From: Holophagales bacterium
GTDB lineage: Bacteria; Acidobacteriota; Holophagae; Holophagales; Holophagaceae
Reading direction: 5' to 3'
Assembly (NCBI GenBank): GCA_031273105.1
Contig: JAISSN010000108.1
Span: forward strand, 1 to 33,094
DNA length: 33,094 bases
Shown: positions 1-10,482 of the stretch, one piece after another
Position numbering within the stretch: the stretch's first letter is position 1
Layout of the letters: every line of letters begins with the position of its first letter
Notes under the pieces: generated by a model
The model's input: only the letters and a program-made list of their open reading frames with translations
What the model was told of the DNA's origin: nothing
Database searches by the model: none
Translations under genes and position numbers: made by a program

Positions 1-2
1 TG

Positions 3-101
3 CCAACGCCGCCCCTGGCTCTGGCCTCATTCAGCGTTGTGGCCTGTCTTGTGTTTTTAATATTGGGCGCGCTGGACGCCGGCAGGCGCAGGAAAAGTTA
101 A
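3..101 (+). CDS. C-terminal fragment of a membrane protein (truncated by window edge)
   Basis: Open frame PTPPLALASFSVVACLVFLILGALDAGRRRKS* has a hydrophobic helix plus a positive tail and converges on the pilin gene. Confidence 0.35.
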   Translation, partial: PTPPLALASFSVVACLVFLILGALDAGRRRKS

Positions 102-529
102 TATTTTTTATTCTCAAACACGCCGCCGGTTTGGTCGGCTGTGAGAACATGCTCGCTTGGTTTCAATGGGTCGGTTACGGTGATCAAATACGTCAATCCG
201 GTTTCGCCGATGGTAATTTTAAAATCCATCTTTGAATTGCCCTTGGGCGTGAAACCAGGAACTATATCCTCACCCGCCGCCGTTGGCCTTGTTCCGTCCG
301 ACTTGTACATATAGTCGTTGGGCTTGCCGTACGCGCCCATTTCCGCACGGCGCGTTTCAAGGGCCATTTGTATAACCTTTGTGTTGGACGTAGCGTCCCC
401 GATGAGCCTGGCCCTGCGTCTTTGGCCCGCAAGGGCAGGTACGGCTATCCCTGTGATGATCCCCAGAATCGCTATGACCAGCAATAATTCTATTAGCGTA
501 AACCCCTTTGACCTATCACGCTTCAACAT
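98..529 (-). CDS. Type IV pilin / type II secretion pseudopilin-like protein
   Basis: Prepilin motif RSKGFTLIELLLVIAILGIITGIAVPAL. The start is reset from ORF 676 to ATG at 529, preceded by a GGAGGGAG ribosome-binding site. Confidence 0.88.
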   Translation of the reverse strand: MLKRDRSKGFTLIELLLVIAILGIITGIAVPALAGQRRRARLIGDATSNTKVIQMALETRRAEMGAYGKPNDYMYKSDGTRPTAAGEDIVPGFTPKGNSKMDFKITIGETGLTYLITVTDPLKPSEHVLTADQTGGVFENKKY

Positions 530-886
530 TGCTCCCTCCGGCGCCTGTGTGGCGTAAGCAGGGTTCATTGTACAACACATTTTGAGGTAGTTGCAAAACC
601 CCGTTTTCATCTGTGCCTGAAACGAAGCCGTCCGCTCCAAAGCCGCATCCGGCGAAATGAAGGCGCAGCCTGTCAACTCCGTTGAAGTTGCAAAACTGAA
701 GTTTTGTAACCCTCGACTATAGGGCGCAGTGTCTTTTTCGGGCTTGTTTAGCGACGCATTATCTGAAAGAATATTTTAGCTGGATGCGGTTCTCTTGGTG
801 ATTGCGCATCCGGCGCTCTGACTGCCTATCTGCCGGGGCATTTTTGAGGAAGGCCCCTTACTCTTTTCACAATCAAGGAGTGTCTT

Positions 887-3283
887 TTGAGCAAAAAGAT
901 TATGCTCATCAACGCCACGGACACGGAAGAAATCCGCGTGGCCATACTGAATGACGGCGTGCTTTCAGGTTTTGACATTGAGTTCATACACAACGAGAAG
1001 ATCAAGGGCAATATTTATAAAGCCAGAATCATCCGCGTTGATACCAGCCTGCAAGCGGCTTTTGTCCATTACGGCGGGCAAAAGAACGGTTTTCTGCCAA
1101 TTGGCGAGCTTCCGAGGGACTTGGTCAGCCCCGACGGGCGCAGGGGACGCATCCAGGACTTACTGCAAAAAGACCAGGAAATCATGATTCAGGTCATCAG
1201 GGAGGAGCTTGGGACGAAAGGCGCCATGGTGACCGCCCAAATCAGTTTGCCCGGGCGCTATCTGGTGCTGACGCCCGGCAACGCCATAAATGGAATCAGC
1301 CGCAAGATAGAGAGCCGCGAGGAGCGCGAATACTTCAAGCAGCTTGTTGACGCCCTTGACGTGCCGCGAGACATGGGCGTCATCGTCCGCACGGCCTCCC
1401 TTGGTGTAACCAGAGAGGACTTTGAGCGCGACCTGGATAATTTAATTGACACATACAAAGAAGTTCAGTCCCTTTACAAAAAACGCGAAGGCGTTGGCCT
1501 CGTGTGGCAGGAAGACGATGTCGTCACGCGTACGCTCAGGGACACCTGGACGCCGGACATTGAAGAAATACACATTGACGACCAGGATACCTTTCAAACC
1601 GCCCAGAGCTTTTTCCGTCGCGCAATGCCCCAGCACTTAAAGGTTCTCCATCAATATAATGGGAAAAAGCCCATATTTTCAAAGTTTCAGACAGAAGAGC
1701 AAATTGAGAGAATTTATTACCGCCGCGTACCCCTGCCCAGCGGCGGCGCTATCATTATTGACCAAACCGAAGCCCTTGTCGCTATTGACGTAAATTCCGG
1801 CAAGACCACCGGCGATAATCAGGAAGACATGGCGCTACGGACTAATATGGAAGCGGCGGAAGCCATCGCTACCCAACTGCGTTTAAGGGACCTGGCCGGC
1901 CTCATCGTCATTGATTTCATTGACATGAGGCGCGAGACCAACAACAAGGCCGTAATGGATCGCCTGGTTGAGCGCCTTCGCATGGACAAGGCTCGCATGG
2001 AAGTAGGCAAGATAAATCGCTTTGGCGTACTTGTGATGACGCGCCAGCGGATTCGCCCATCCATCCAGCACGTCACCTACGAAACATGCCATGTGTGTCA
2101 GGGAACGGGCAAGGTCAAGAACTCCGAAGCCCTCGTCCTCAGCGTCCTCCGCCGCCTCAAGTCTGTACTTAGCAAAAATGGCGTCTCCAAAATACAACTC
2201 CGGCTTTCACCTCCTATAGCTATCAATCTGCTCAACCAGCGGCGCTCAGAGTTGGCTGATCTGGAGGAATCCTATTTGGCAGCGATTGTCGTGACGCCTG
2301 ATCACGAAATAATATACGGCGAAATTTCAATGGAAATAGCCCGCAGGGACGATGAGCCGGAGCAAGGCAAACGCCCCGAAACAGAAACTGCTGAAGCGCA
2401 TGGGCGCCAGCGTGATAATGAACATGAAACCGTTGTGCTGGACGGCGACGCCCCTATTAGTTTTGACAAGGCGCTGACCCAGGCTAACGAAAAAAACCAG
2501 GGCCAGAATGGTCGCAGGGACGCTCAAAGGGCTGCGTTAAATGAGCGAGAGCGCCTGAGGTCTCTCTTTGAAACCAAAACTCCAAAAACCAAGGCTACGC
2601 CCGCAAAGGGCAACGCCGTGAAAGAGAAACCAGATCGGCGTAAAGAAGAAATGCCTGAGCCTCCAAAACTAACGCCGGAGGTCATAGCCTCCCTTGCCGT
2701 ACCAGCCGCCAAAACCCGAAAGCTCCTTTCAACCGCTTCTAAGGACGCGCCCTTGCCAAAAACTCGCGCTGACCAGAGAGCCGATAAAGCCAGGAAGGGT
2801 AGTAAAATAAGGACAGCGGCTAAAACAGGGCCTGCTCCGAAAACAAAAGGGGTTGAATCAGGCCCAGCCAAGACGGCCAAAGCGATTGAGTCAACCAAGA
2901 CGGCTAAAACAGCAAAACAAGATAAGGCAACTAAGACAACCAGAACAACCAAAACGGCTTCGGGGGCTTTGGCGACCAAGGCGGCGCTCGTGGCTAAAAC
3001 GCCTCAAGCGCCCCCTGCGGCCAAAGTCGCTTCTAAAGCTAAGATAGCTTCAAAAACAACCGCTGCCGCCAAGGCAGCCAGAATGCCCGAAGCGACTAAA
3101 ACAACCAAAACGGCTAACGTGGCAAAAACAGCAGGCGGCCCCGCTAAACAAAAGAGCGCGGTAAAATCAGGGACGGCTTCAACAAGACAGACTCCAGAAA
3201 AGCCCAAAAAATCAAAGCCTGAAGCTCCGATAAAGCCGATCAGGCAAACGTCCGCGCCAAAAAAGAGCCGTACTCAAAAATGA
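887..3283 (+). CDS. Ribonuclease E/G family protein with long Lys/Thr/Ala-rich C-terminal tail
   Basis: S1-like N-terminus, IDVNSGK...DLAGLIVIDFIDM core and CHVCQGTGKV zinc-link. TTG start after AAGGAG. Confidence 0.93.
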   Translation: MSKKIMLINATDTEEIRVAILNDGVLSGFDIEFIHNEKIKGNIYKARIIRVDTSLQAAFVHYGGQKNGFLPIGELPRDLVSPDGRRGRIQDLLQKDQEIMIQVIREELGTKGAMVTAQISLPGRYLVLTPGNAINGISRKIESREEREYFKQLVDALDVPRDMGVIVRTASLGVTREDFERDLDNLIDTYKEVQSLYKKREGVGLVWQEDDVVTRTLRDTWTPDIEEIHIDDQDTFQTAQSFFRRAMPQHLKVLHQYNGKKPIFSKFQTEEQIERIYYRRVPLPSGGAIIIDQTEALVAIDVNSGKTTGDNQEDMALRTNMEAAEAIATQLRLRDLAGLIVIDFIDMRRETNNKAVMDRLVERLRMDKARMEVGKINRFGVLVMTRQRIRPSIQHVTYETCHVCQGTGKVKNSEALVLSVLRRLKSVLSKNGVSKIQLRLSPPIAINLLNQRRSELADLEESYLAAIVVTPDHEIIYGEISMEIARRDDEPEQGKRPETETAEAHGRQRDNEHETVVLDGDAPISFDKALTQANEKNQGQNGRRDAQRAALNERERLRSLFETKTPKTKATPAKGNAVKEKPDRRKEEMPEPPKLTPEVIASLAVPAAKTRKLLSTASKDAPLPKTRADQRADKARKGSKIRTAAKTGPAPKTKGVESGPAKTAKAIESTKTAKTAKQDKATKTTRTTKTASGALATKAALVAKTPQAPPAAKVASKAKIASKTTAAAKAARMPEATKTTKTANVAKTAGGPAKQKSAVKSGTASTRQTPEKPKKSKPEAPIKPIRQTSAPKKSRTQK

Positions 3284-3294
3284 GGTGAAGCCTA

Positions 3295-4143
3295 TTGCAC
3301 ACTGATTCGGTCTATGCGCTGATCCCGCTCGCCTGTCTGGCTACGCTCTTTGGAGGGTGGCTTGTAGTTCATTTTCTTTACAACCGCGTTTCAATAATGA
3401 GGCATATCTCCGGCGCGGCGGCTGGATATCTGGCCTCGGCGACAATAGTTCGCATAATGCCCGAAGCCCTCCGCTTTGGGGGCGACGCAATGGCTCTTTG
3501 GGCCATGGGCGGCTTTCTATTCGTACACATCATAGAGTACGGCATCACACCCCATTTTCACTATGGCGAAGAGTCTCACGATCACGAGGGCACGGCCATG
3601 ACAGGCGTCATGGCTCTACTGGGGCTTTCTCTGCATAGTTTTTTGGACGGGATGACCATAACGGCGGCCATGCGTACTGAGTCAGCCCTTGGCATGCTTG
3701 TTTTTCTTGGCGTACTCCTGCATAGAATACCAGAAGGCGCTACCATTAGTTCTATTTTTTTGGTGCGCGGGTTTGGTTCACGCGGCGCGCTTTTTGCCGC
3801 CGGAACGCTGACGGTAACCGCCCTGCTGGGCGCTTTGAGCCAGGATTTGTTTGAGCTGCCCGTAGGCCCGGTATTAGCTGTCGCCGCCGGATTGGGCCTT
3901 TACGTGGCCTGCGTTGACCTGCTCCCGCAGGCGCAAAAGGAGAGTGGCTGGAAGAGCACTGTTTCGCTGGCGGCAGGGGTTCTTATATTCGTGGCGGCAA
4001 ATTATCTCCTGCCTCATGAACACGAGCATGGACGCGAAAATGAAGGCCAGGTGGTCGGAGCGGCGCACACGGAATGCAGTCGGGAGCATGACGGCGACTA
4101 TTCATCCGACGCGCACTCCGGCCATCATTCTCACAAGCATTGA
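3295..4143 (+). CDS. ZIP family metal transporter with His-rich C-terminus
   Basis: Multiple TM helices with ZIP-like motifs HSFLDG and HRIPEG, and a His-rich tail HEHEHGRE...HSGHHSHKH. TTG start after GAGGTGA. Confidence 0.78.
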   Translation: MHTDSVYALIPLACLATLFGGWLVVHFLYNRVSIMRHISGAAAGYLASATIVRIMPEALRFGGDAMALWAMGGFLFVHIIEYGITPHFHYGEESHDHEGTAMTGVMALLGLSLHSFLDGMTITAAMRTESALGMLVFLGVLLHRIPEGATISSIFLVRGFGSRGALFAAGTLTVTALLGALSQDLFELPVGPVLAVAAGLGLYVACVDLLPQAQKESGWKSTVSLAAGVLIFVAANYLLPHEHEHGRENEGQVVGAAHTECSREHDGDYSSDAHSGHHSHKH

Positions 4144-4150
4144 GGACGCC

Positions 4151-6640
4151 TTGCTGCGGGGCGATAGATTTAATGGGCGGCCTTTGACAACGAGGATTGT
4201 TCTTTTGCTGATAACTTTGCTAACAGCAAGAGGCTGCGCGCATGCCCAGGGGCTCCCTGAAATTCCTGTCGCTCACCCCGATCAATACCTGAAAGAGGCG
4301 GATTACCTGTTTCCCCAGCGACCGGCCAAAATCAGTGATAAAAAAACGATGTCCATTAACTGGCATGGCGAATCTGTCAGAGAGGACGAGGGGACGCTGA
4401 TACTCGCCGGGGGCGCTTTAGATATGGACGGTCCTATAGGCAATTTGTCCATAAAAGCCGACGCCATTGAATACAACCGCTTTGAACAAACCATCAAAGC
4501 CGTTGGCGACGTGCGCATGGAACACCCTGAATTTAAAATGCTCTGCCGCCGCCTGGAAATGAAACTTACTTATGCAGACGACGATATTATCCCTTCTGGC
4601 GAAGCCTGGGAAGTTACCTTTGAGCTTCCGCCCACATGGACTCTAAATTCCCGCCTTGTGCGTTTTGTGAGCTATCCTGGCGACTCCCTGGGCTTTGTCG
4701 GCAAATTGATGGGCGGGGGCAAGGCGGACACCACCACTGAATTTCACTTCGAGGAAGTCTCCGTCACCCCCTGTCCCCAGAGAAACCCTGACTGGATTGC
4801 CAAGGCGTCTGGATTGGAATTAAAAACGGGGACATACAGCGATAATTCAGGGCTACAGGGATACGCCACGCTGAAAAACCTCGTCTTAAAACTGGGCCGC
4901 GTTCCAATTCTGTGGATGCCCTTGGCGCTCTTTCCGGCCCGCATAGACAGGGCGCCTGGCCTTTTGCCCCCCACGATCGGGTTCAACGGCCAGTTGGGCG
5001 CTACGCTGGGCCTGTCTTATTTTCAGCCCCTCGGCGCCACCGTTGACCTGACTTTTTCTCCCACATGGTATTCCAAAGAGGGCTTTATGTGGAGCCTTGA
5101 ATCCCGATGGGAACCGGAAGTCACACATAAGGGGAGCGTGAACATGAGGTATATCCGCCCCAATAGCACAAAAGAAGCGAGGTACCGCCTGAATTTGCAC
5201 GAAATATGGGATTTGGAGAACGGCTGGTTCGTCAGGGCCGACGTCAACCAGGCGTCTGACCAAATGATGGACGTGGAGTTCGGCACAGTGAGCCGTAGTC
5301 TGTTGGGTACAGCCGTTTACAACAGCTCACTGTACGTGGGGAAAAACTTTAAATGGGCCGCCTTTAGCGTGTTTGCCTCGGAACAGCGCACATTTTTCCA
5401 GCCTGACGACCACTTTTATAACATCAATTTTCCGGGCTCCATGCAAAAACTCAAAACTCCAGAAGGACAATTGCGCCTTTACCCCGTAGCGATAGGCAAC
5501 TTTTATTTAGACGGTTCCGCCAGGATTGGCCGCTTTGGCTACAGCCTTGACCTCGGCGACGATGTACCCAGGGCCAGCTATTACTGGAACAGAAGCGATT
5601 ACCAACTACGGCTCCAGGGCCGCCTCGGACACATAGGCCCCTTTCGCGCCGACCTGCAACTGGGGGCGCGCTTTACTCAATATGGCGCGGTACTCAAAGA
5701 CTCATATTTTGATATAGAGTCCCCCGATGGCGGAAACGAACTACCCCCGAATCCAATAGACAATCCTGAATTTGACCCATTCAGGGTCGAGGGGCCGTCA
5801 ACCCAGCGTATGCTTGGCTCCAGCCGCATCCAGATATCAACGCCGCAGCTTGGCAGGAGTTTTTTAAACTTGAAAGTGGGCAAGTATTCCGGCGACATCA
5901 AGCACATTTTGGAACCATATATTGCCTTTGTCTTCAATTCCAAACATAAACTGGCCGGCCAATTTCCCAGGTTTGACGAGGCGGACGTACGTCCAGGGGT
6001 GGGAAACAGCGCCGCGGGTGAGCGCAGCGCTGAGTTCGGCGTCAATCAGCATTTGTTTGGCAGACCCGACTCCACTTACGCGTACACGCACGCTGTCAGG
6101 TTTAACCTGTCGGTAAAATATTATTTTGACCCAATCATACTGGCGGATGGTCGCGTGAGGCAGGGTTTGGGTTCTTTTGACGGCAAAATAGACGTCGAGC
6201 CGAGCGAGACATTGCGCCTTAGTTTCAGGCGCGTTTCGGAACACCTTGGGGACAACACAGATACATCAATGTCGGCCGATTTAGCCGTGGGTAAAAAAAC
6301 GCGATTTAACCTGGCGTTTTTTACTACTGGTTTTAATCAATTGCGTATAAGACAGCGGGGCGTCAGCATCGGCGGTCAACACAAAATGTGGAACGATAAA
6401 TTGTACATGACCTTTGAAGCTAACTATGACTATGAGAGAAAAATTTTCAGCCAGGGTCAGGTCGTGCTGGCATACGTCAGCCCCTGCGTAGAATACAGTA
6501 TCAAATATTATCACATCGCCCTCCCGGCCGTGTCGCTGTTTGCCAAAGAAGACAGGGTTGACTTCGCCATCAGTCTGAAAAACCTGGGTGAATTGTTTTC
6601 AGCCGACGTGGGCGGATTGTTTTCAGGACTTTTTAAATAA
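4151..6640 (+). CDS. lptD: LPS-assembly protein LptD (OstA-like)
   Basis: Signal peptide, OstA-like N-domain (KADAIEYNRFEQTIKAVGDVRMEHPEFKMLCRRLEM) and a long beta-barrel. Start uncertain: TTG 4151, TTG 4184 or ATG 4088. The ORF-track start at 3914 lies inside the ZIP gene. Confidence 0.82.
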   Translation: MLRGDRFNGRPLTTRIVLLLITLLTARGCAHAQGLPEIPVAHPDQYLKEADYLFPQRPAKISDKKTMSINWHGESVREDEGTLILAGGALDMDGPIGNLSIKADAIEYNRFEQTIKAVGDVRMEHPEFKMLCRRLEMKLTYADDDIIPSGEAWEVTFELPPTWTLNSRLVRFVSYPGDSLGFVGKLMGGGKADTTTEFHFEEVSVTPCPQRNPDWIAKASGLELKTGTYSDNSGLQGYATLKNLVLKLGRVPILWMPLALFPARIDRAPGLLPPTIGFNGQLGATLGLSYFQPLGATVDLTFSPTWYSKEGFMWSLESRWEPEVTHKGSVNMRYIRPNSTKEARYRLNLHEIWDLENGWFVRADVNQASDQMMDVEFGTVSRSLLGTAVYNSSLYVGKNFKWAAFSVFASEQRTFFQPDDHFYNINFPGSMQKLKTPEGQLRLYPVAIGNFYLDGSARIGRFGYSLDLGDDVPRASYYWNRSDYQLRLQGRLGHIGPFRADLQLGARFTQYGAVLKDSYFDIESPDGGNELPPNPIDNPEFDPFRVEGPSTQRMLGSSRIQISTPQLGRSFLNLKVGKYSGDIKHILEPYIAFVFNSKHKLAGQFPRFDEADVRPGVGNSAAGERSAEFGVNQHLFGRPDSTYAYTHAVRFNLSVKYYFDPIILADGRVRQGLGSFDGKIDVEPSETLRLSFRRVSEHLGDNTDTSMSADLAVGKKTRFNLAFFTTGFNQLRIRQRGVSIGGQHKMWNDKLYMTFEANYDYERKIFSQGQVVLAYVSPCVEYSIKYYHIALPAVSLFAKEDRVDFAISLKNLGELFSADVGGLFSGLFK

Positions 6641-6668
6641 TACCAAATTGCGTTCGAAATTGTATTAT
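6637..6668. terminator. Probable bidirectional hairpin between convergent lptD and yhaM-like genes
   Basis: ATAATAC...GTATTAT inverted repeat around AAATTGCGTTCGAAATT. Confidence 0.45.
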
Positions 6669-6672
6669 CACC

Positions 6673-7650
6673 TCATTGAGCAGCAGAGGGCCAGCGTGTT
6701 TTATATATCATTCGCTCCAGAGATTTATTGTACTGGGTCCAATTTCCTGCGCCGGGGTCTTCTCTTATGTTGGTAAAAACAGATTCCAGTTTGCCGTCCA
6801 GATCATCTAAATAGTGGATCAAAATAGCTTCCGGCGTTTTTGGCAATACGGGAGCGCCAAATTCTAATTTTCCATGATGACCCAACAATATGTGCAGAAA
6901 TTGACGCCTTAGCTCTTCGGGAAACCTTTCGACACTCGATATGGCGTTTTGTACCCACTGAACTTCTATAGAAATATGGCCCAACAAATTGCCTTCGTCT
7001 GTGTATCCAAATGAGCGGTCATAGCTCAATTCGGCAATTTTTCCGACATCGTGCAAAAGCGCCGCCGCGATGACGAGATCTCTGTTCATGCTTTGATAAT
7101 GAGAGCAGGCTTTTTCGGCCATAGAAGCGACTGAAATAGTATGCTCCAACAAACCGCCGAGGTACACATGGTGAAGATGCTTAGCCGCAGGCGCTTTTGC
7201 GAAGGCTTCGCGCAATGCCTTATCATCCCTCAGCATGGCTACGACCAGGTTTTTGAGCCAGGGGTCTTTCAGGCTGTCAATGAAACGGTCTAATTCGGCG
7301 AGCATTTCCCCAACGGGCTTGTCGGACAACGGAAAAAAGGCGGACAGGTCTGGTATTTCTTCGTCCGGAGCGAAACGGAGCTTGTCCAGCTTGAGCTGTA
7401 TCCGGCTGTTGAAAATGGTCACGGCGCCCTTGATCTTAAGAAAGGCGTCAGGCTGTATCGCGTCTATGTCGCCTTCAATGGCCCTCAAATCCCACAAAAA
7501 GGCTTTCACGCGTCCGGTTGCGTCCGACAGCGTGAGTTCAAGATAATCCGTTCCCCGGGAGCTGGTCTTAAAGGCGGTCTCCTGGGCCAGCAGGTAGCCT
7601 GTGAACGCGTCCCCTTCTTTGAACGATTTAATGGGAATTTGAATGGTCAT
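6673..7650 (-). CDS. OB-fold/HD-domain 3'-5' exoribonuclease, YhaM family
   Basis: N-terminal OB-fold (DYLELTLSDATGRVKAFLWDL) followed by an HD domain (HHVYLGGLLEHTISV, AALLHDVGKI, HILLGHHG). Confidence 0.85.
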   Translation of the reverse strand: MTIQIPIKSFKEGDAFTGYLLAQETAFKTSSRGTDYLELTLSDATGRVKAFLWDLRAIEGDIDAIQPDAFLKIKGAVTIFNSRIQLKLDKLRFAPDEEIPDLSAFFPLSDKPVGEMLAELDRFIDSLKDPWLKNLVVAMLRDDKALREAFAKAPAAKHLHHVYLGGLLEHTISVASMAEKACSHYQSMNRDLVIAAALLHDVGKIAELSYDRSFGYTDEGNLLGHISIEVQWVQNAISSVERFPEELRRQFLHILLGHHGKLEFGAPVLPKTPEAILIHYLDDLDGKLESVFTNIREDPGAGNWTQYNKSLERMIYKTRWPSAAQ

Positions 7651-7677
7651 ACACACTCCGGTAATAATATTATATCG

Positions 7678-8811
7678 TTACACAAACGCTTGAAATATCT
7701 GGTTGCTGACCAGCGTGCCTTCAGTTGTTAAGCGCATGTTTTCACCATCCAGCCTCAGCAGGCCCCTGGCTATAAATGGCGCCAGCTCCCTTTCCCAATT
7801 CTGTATCAGGCCGCACATCCCCAGCTCTTCTGCCAATTCGCGCAAGGCGCTCCAGTTTACGCCGCTCCGCAACCTCAGGGCCAGCAATGGTATTTCGGCC
7901 AGTGATTCCTCAAGGCTCAGAAATTGGATTTCCGTTTGACCATCGTCGTTGATCCATTCGGCGATGTTTTCGCTTTCCGTCCACCTCAGGTTGCCGATGT
8001 TACCCGCCGCGCCCGGGCCAAGGCCGATATATGGCTTTTTCTGCCAATATCGGATATTGTGTACCGAGTGCCTGCCTGGACGCGAATAATTGCTGATTTC
8101 ATAAGGATCAAGGCCAAGTTGGGGCAGATACTCCATGAGCGCCTGATAAGCCTGAGCGACCAACTCATCCGGCGGCAACTCTGCCAGCCCATTATCAACC
8201 TGGAATTTCAGCGGACATTGTTTATCAAGGTCTAGTATGTAAACGCTCAAGTGTTCAACCCCGGCGTCAATCATGCGGGCGGCGTCCTCCTGTACGCTCT
8301 CCATGCGCTGTCCTGGCGCGCCCAGTAATAAATCGGCGCTTATGCGGTCAAAACCGGCGTCCTTGCACATTTTTACGGCGTCAAGACACTGGGCGGCATC
8401 GTGGACGCGCCCCAGGCGTTGGAGTAGGGTGTTGTCCAGCGTTTGCGCGCCAAGGCTCAAGCGATTCCAGCCGCCCCGCATTGCCGTTTTTAGCCATTCG
8501 GGGCTTAGCGTACCCGGGTTAGCCTCCAGCGTGGCTTCTAACAATCCGGCTGCGTCAAATTCGCTGTGAATTACCCGGCTGATCGCCGCCAGTGAATCCT
8601 GTGATAGCAGGGAAGGCGTGCCACCGCCCATATAAACCGTTTCCAGCGCCGGTTTTTCCAGATATCTTCCCCAATCCGCCATGTCCCGCAGGAGGCGCTT
8701 TACGTAGAGAGGCTCCAGGGAGAGTGCGGTTGTGCTTGTAAAGGAGCAGTACGCGCATCTGCGCTGACAAAACGGCGCGTGTATATACAGACCTAAATTT
8801 GGATAAGCCAT
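7678..8811 (-). CDS. hemW: HemW-like radical SAM protein (coproporphyrinogen III oxidase-like)
   Basis: LYIHAPFCQRRCAYCSF radical SAM CxxxCxxC, VYMGGGTPSLL, EANPGT, NYSRPGRHSVHNIRYW. Confidence 0.9.
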   Translation of the reverse strand: MAYPNLGLYIHAPFCQRRCAYCSFTSTTALSLEPLYVKRLLRDMADWGRYLEKPALETVYMGGGTPSLLSQDSLAAISRVIHSEFDAAGLLEATLEANPGTLSPEWLKTAMRGGWNRLSLGAQTLDNTLLQRLGRVHDAAQCLDAVKMCKDAGFDRISADLLLGAPGQRMESVQEDAARMIDAGVEHLSVYILDLDKQCPLKFQVDNGLAELPPDELVAQAYQALMEYLPQLGLDPYEISNYSRPGRHSVHNIRYWQKKPYIGLGPGAAGNIGNLRWTESENIAEWINDDGQTEIQFLSLEESLAEIPLLALRLRSGVNWSALRELAEELGMCGLIQNWERELAPFIARGLLRLDGENMRLTTEGTLVSNQIFQAFV

Positions 8812-8843
8812 CGGATGATTCAAACGTCCGGGCATGTGGACGT

Positions 8844-9590
8844 TCAAGGGTCAACAACCACGCGGTAGAGCGTCTGCCTTGCGTGACGAATTTCTGTGGG
8901 AAAGGCCCAGGCGGGGGATAGCGGGCTGGCAGCTTTTGACAGGGTTTCAACATGATCCATCATGGCTTGTTGATTTTCCGGTTTCATCTGAACATAGCCC
9001 CCAAGATAGTTGGGCAACATGGATAACAGGTATTCCAATCTCCTGGCCTGGGGACGATAAAGGGTCTTATTTAAGCCAATGTGAGAGGAAATCAGGCCGA
9101 CAATTGCAAAAAACGTCCAAACCATAACCTTTGCCGGCCTTGACAGGCCAGCGCAGACCCACCACGCAAGGAGCAGGCAAATCGCCATGATCACAAACGG
9201 CGTCAGTGGTAAGAGCCACAGGCCATTCCCCCAGAGGGTTTCGCTAAGGGCGCTGTCAATGGTATTGATGGATTTCGTCCTGTTGCCATCCAGCCTCGCC
9301 GCATGAAGCGTCCTGTCTATGTTGCGCCAATAGGCGATGGTTTCTTCCCCCATAGCGGATTCCATCTCCAGCCTCAGGTCTTCACGGGTCGGCGGGGCGG
9401 CAAGGGTTACAGGTCCCTCCTCCGCTGCGTCCCTGCGAAATATGGTCTCAAGGATAGTCGCGTTTGGGGGAGGCGTGGTCGTCGTCACACGCACCTGTCC
9501 GTTCTTGTCTTTCCAGCGGTACAGAGGCGGATGGGGAGGGCCGACAGGCTCTTGCGTTTGTAGCAGTAAAACTAATGCCAGAGATAACAT
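8844..9590 (-). CDS. DUF4124-like membrane protein
   Basis: N-terminal signal, PLYRWKDKNGQVRVTTTTPPP (DUF4124-like) and two internal TM segments. Confidence 0.6.
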   Translation of the reverse strand: MLSLALVLLLQTQEPVGPPHPPLYRWKDKNGQVRVTTTTPPPNATILETIFRRDAAEEGPVTLAAPPTREDLRLEMESAMGEETIAYWRNIDRTLHAARLDGNRTKSINTIDSALSETLWGNGLWLLPLTPFVIMAICLLLAWWVCAGLSRPAKVMVWTFFAIVGLISSHIGLNKTLYRPQARRLEYLLSMLPNYLGGYVQMKPENQQAMMDHVETLSKAASPLSPAWAFPTEIRHARQTLYRVVVDP

Positions 9591-9684
9591 TTGGATAGCT
9601 TTTAAAAAAGGTGTTCAGATGATTTTCGATGCGAGACTTTAAGCGGCTCTCTAACGGCAGATGGCTTCAAAGGAAAAATATTCG

Positions 9685-10251
9685 TCACTTGAAGCGTTCA
9701 TCCAGAATTTCACACCAGAAGTGAATAACCATGATATGAACCTCCTGGATTCTGGCAGTCACATCGTCAGGCACTATCAGACAGTCGTCCATCAGGGCGT
9801 TAAGGCGCCCGCCGTCCCTGCCAAGAAGCCCCAGTGTACGTATCTCCAATGCCTGCGCTGATTTGACGGCCTGAACGACGTTTTCGCTGTTGCCGGATGT
9901 GCTTATGCCAATGAGCAAATCTCCCGGCCGCCCCAGCGCCTCCACCTGCCGCGCAAAGACGCGGTCAAAGCCATAGTCGTTGCCAATCGCTGTCAAGGCG
10001 GATGTGTCTGTGGTCAAGGCAATGCCAGCCAGAGCGCGCCGTTCTGTTACAAACCTGCCGCACATCTCTGCTGCAAAGTGCTGGGCGTCAGCGGCGCTTC
10101 CGCCATTGCCGCAGATGAGAACCTTTGCCCCGCCCGCCAGTCGCCGGGCCATGTCGTCCCCCAGCGCAACGATATGGCTTACTTCCTTAGCAAAAAACGC
10201 TTGTTTTAGCTTAGTTGACTCTTGAACGCCCCTGAGTAGTATTTCCTGCAT
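9685..10251 (-). CDS. gmhA: Phosphoheptose isomerase (SIS domain)
   Basis: [50 protein letters not shown]. Confidence 0.92.
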   Translation of the reverse strand: MQEILLRGVQESTKLKQAFFAKEVSHIVALGDDMARRLAGGAKVLICGNGGSAADAQHFAAEMCGRFVTERRALAGIALTTDTSALTAIGNDYGFDRVFARQVEALGRPGDLLIGISTSGNSENVVQAVKSAQALEIRTLGLLGRDGGRLNALMDDCLIVPDDVTARIQEVHIMVIHFWCEILDERFK

Positions 10252-10482
10252 CACGCCCTCGTATTAACAACGAGAAAAAAATATTGTACGACATGGTTGT
10301 TTGTCTTGCGGACCATTTTTGCACCACAAAATGAATGCGCGGATGCGCCGGAGCGCGTCTCAGCGCAGAGAGCCGATATTTAGCCGGTGGGCAGGAGGTG
10401 AGCGCAGTCCTAACTTTACATTTTTGTAACACTTTTCCAGCGCGTTGACTATTATAATGATAGCGGTAATCGGAGAAATCTC

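Noticed and set aside
2524-3207. Hydrophobic Val/Leu/Ala-rich minus-strand ORFs that look like membrane proteins
   Set aside because: Produced by reverse reading of the Lys/Thr/Ala-rich RNase E/G tail.
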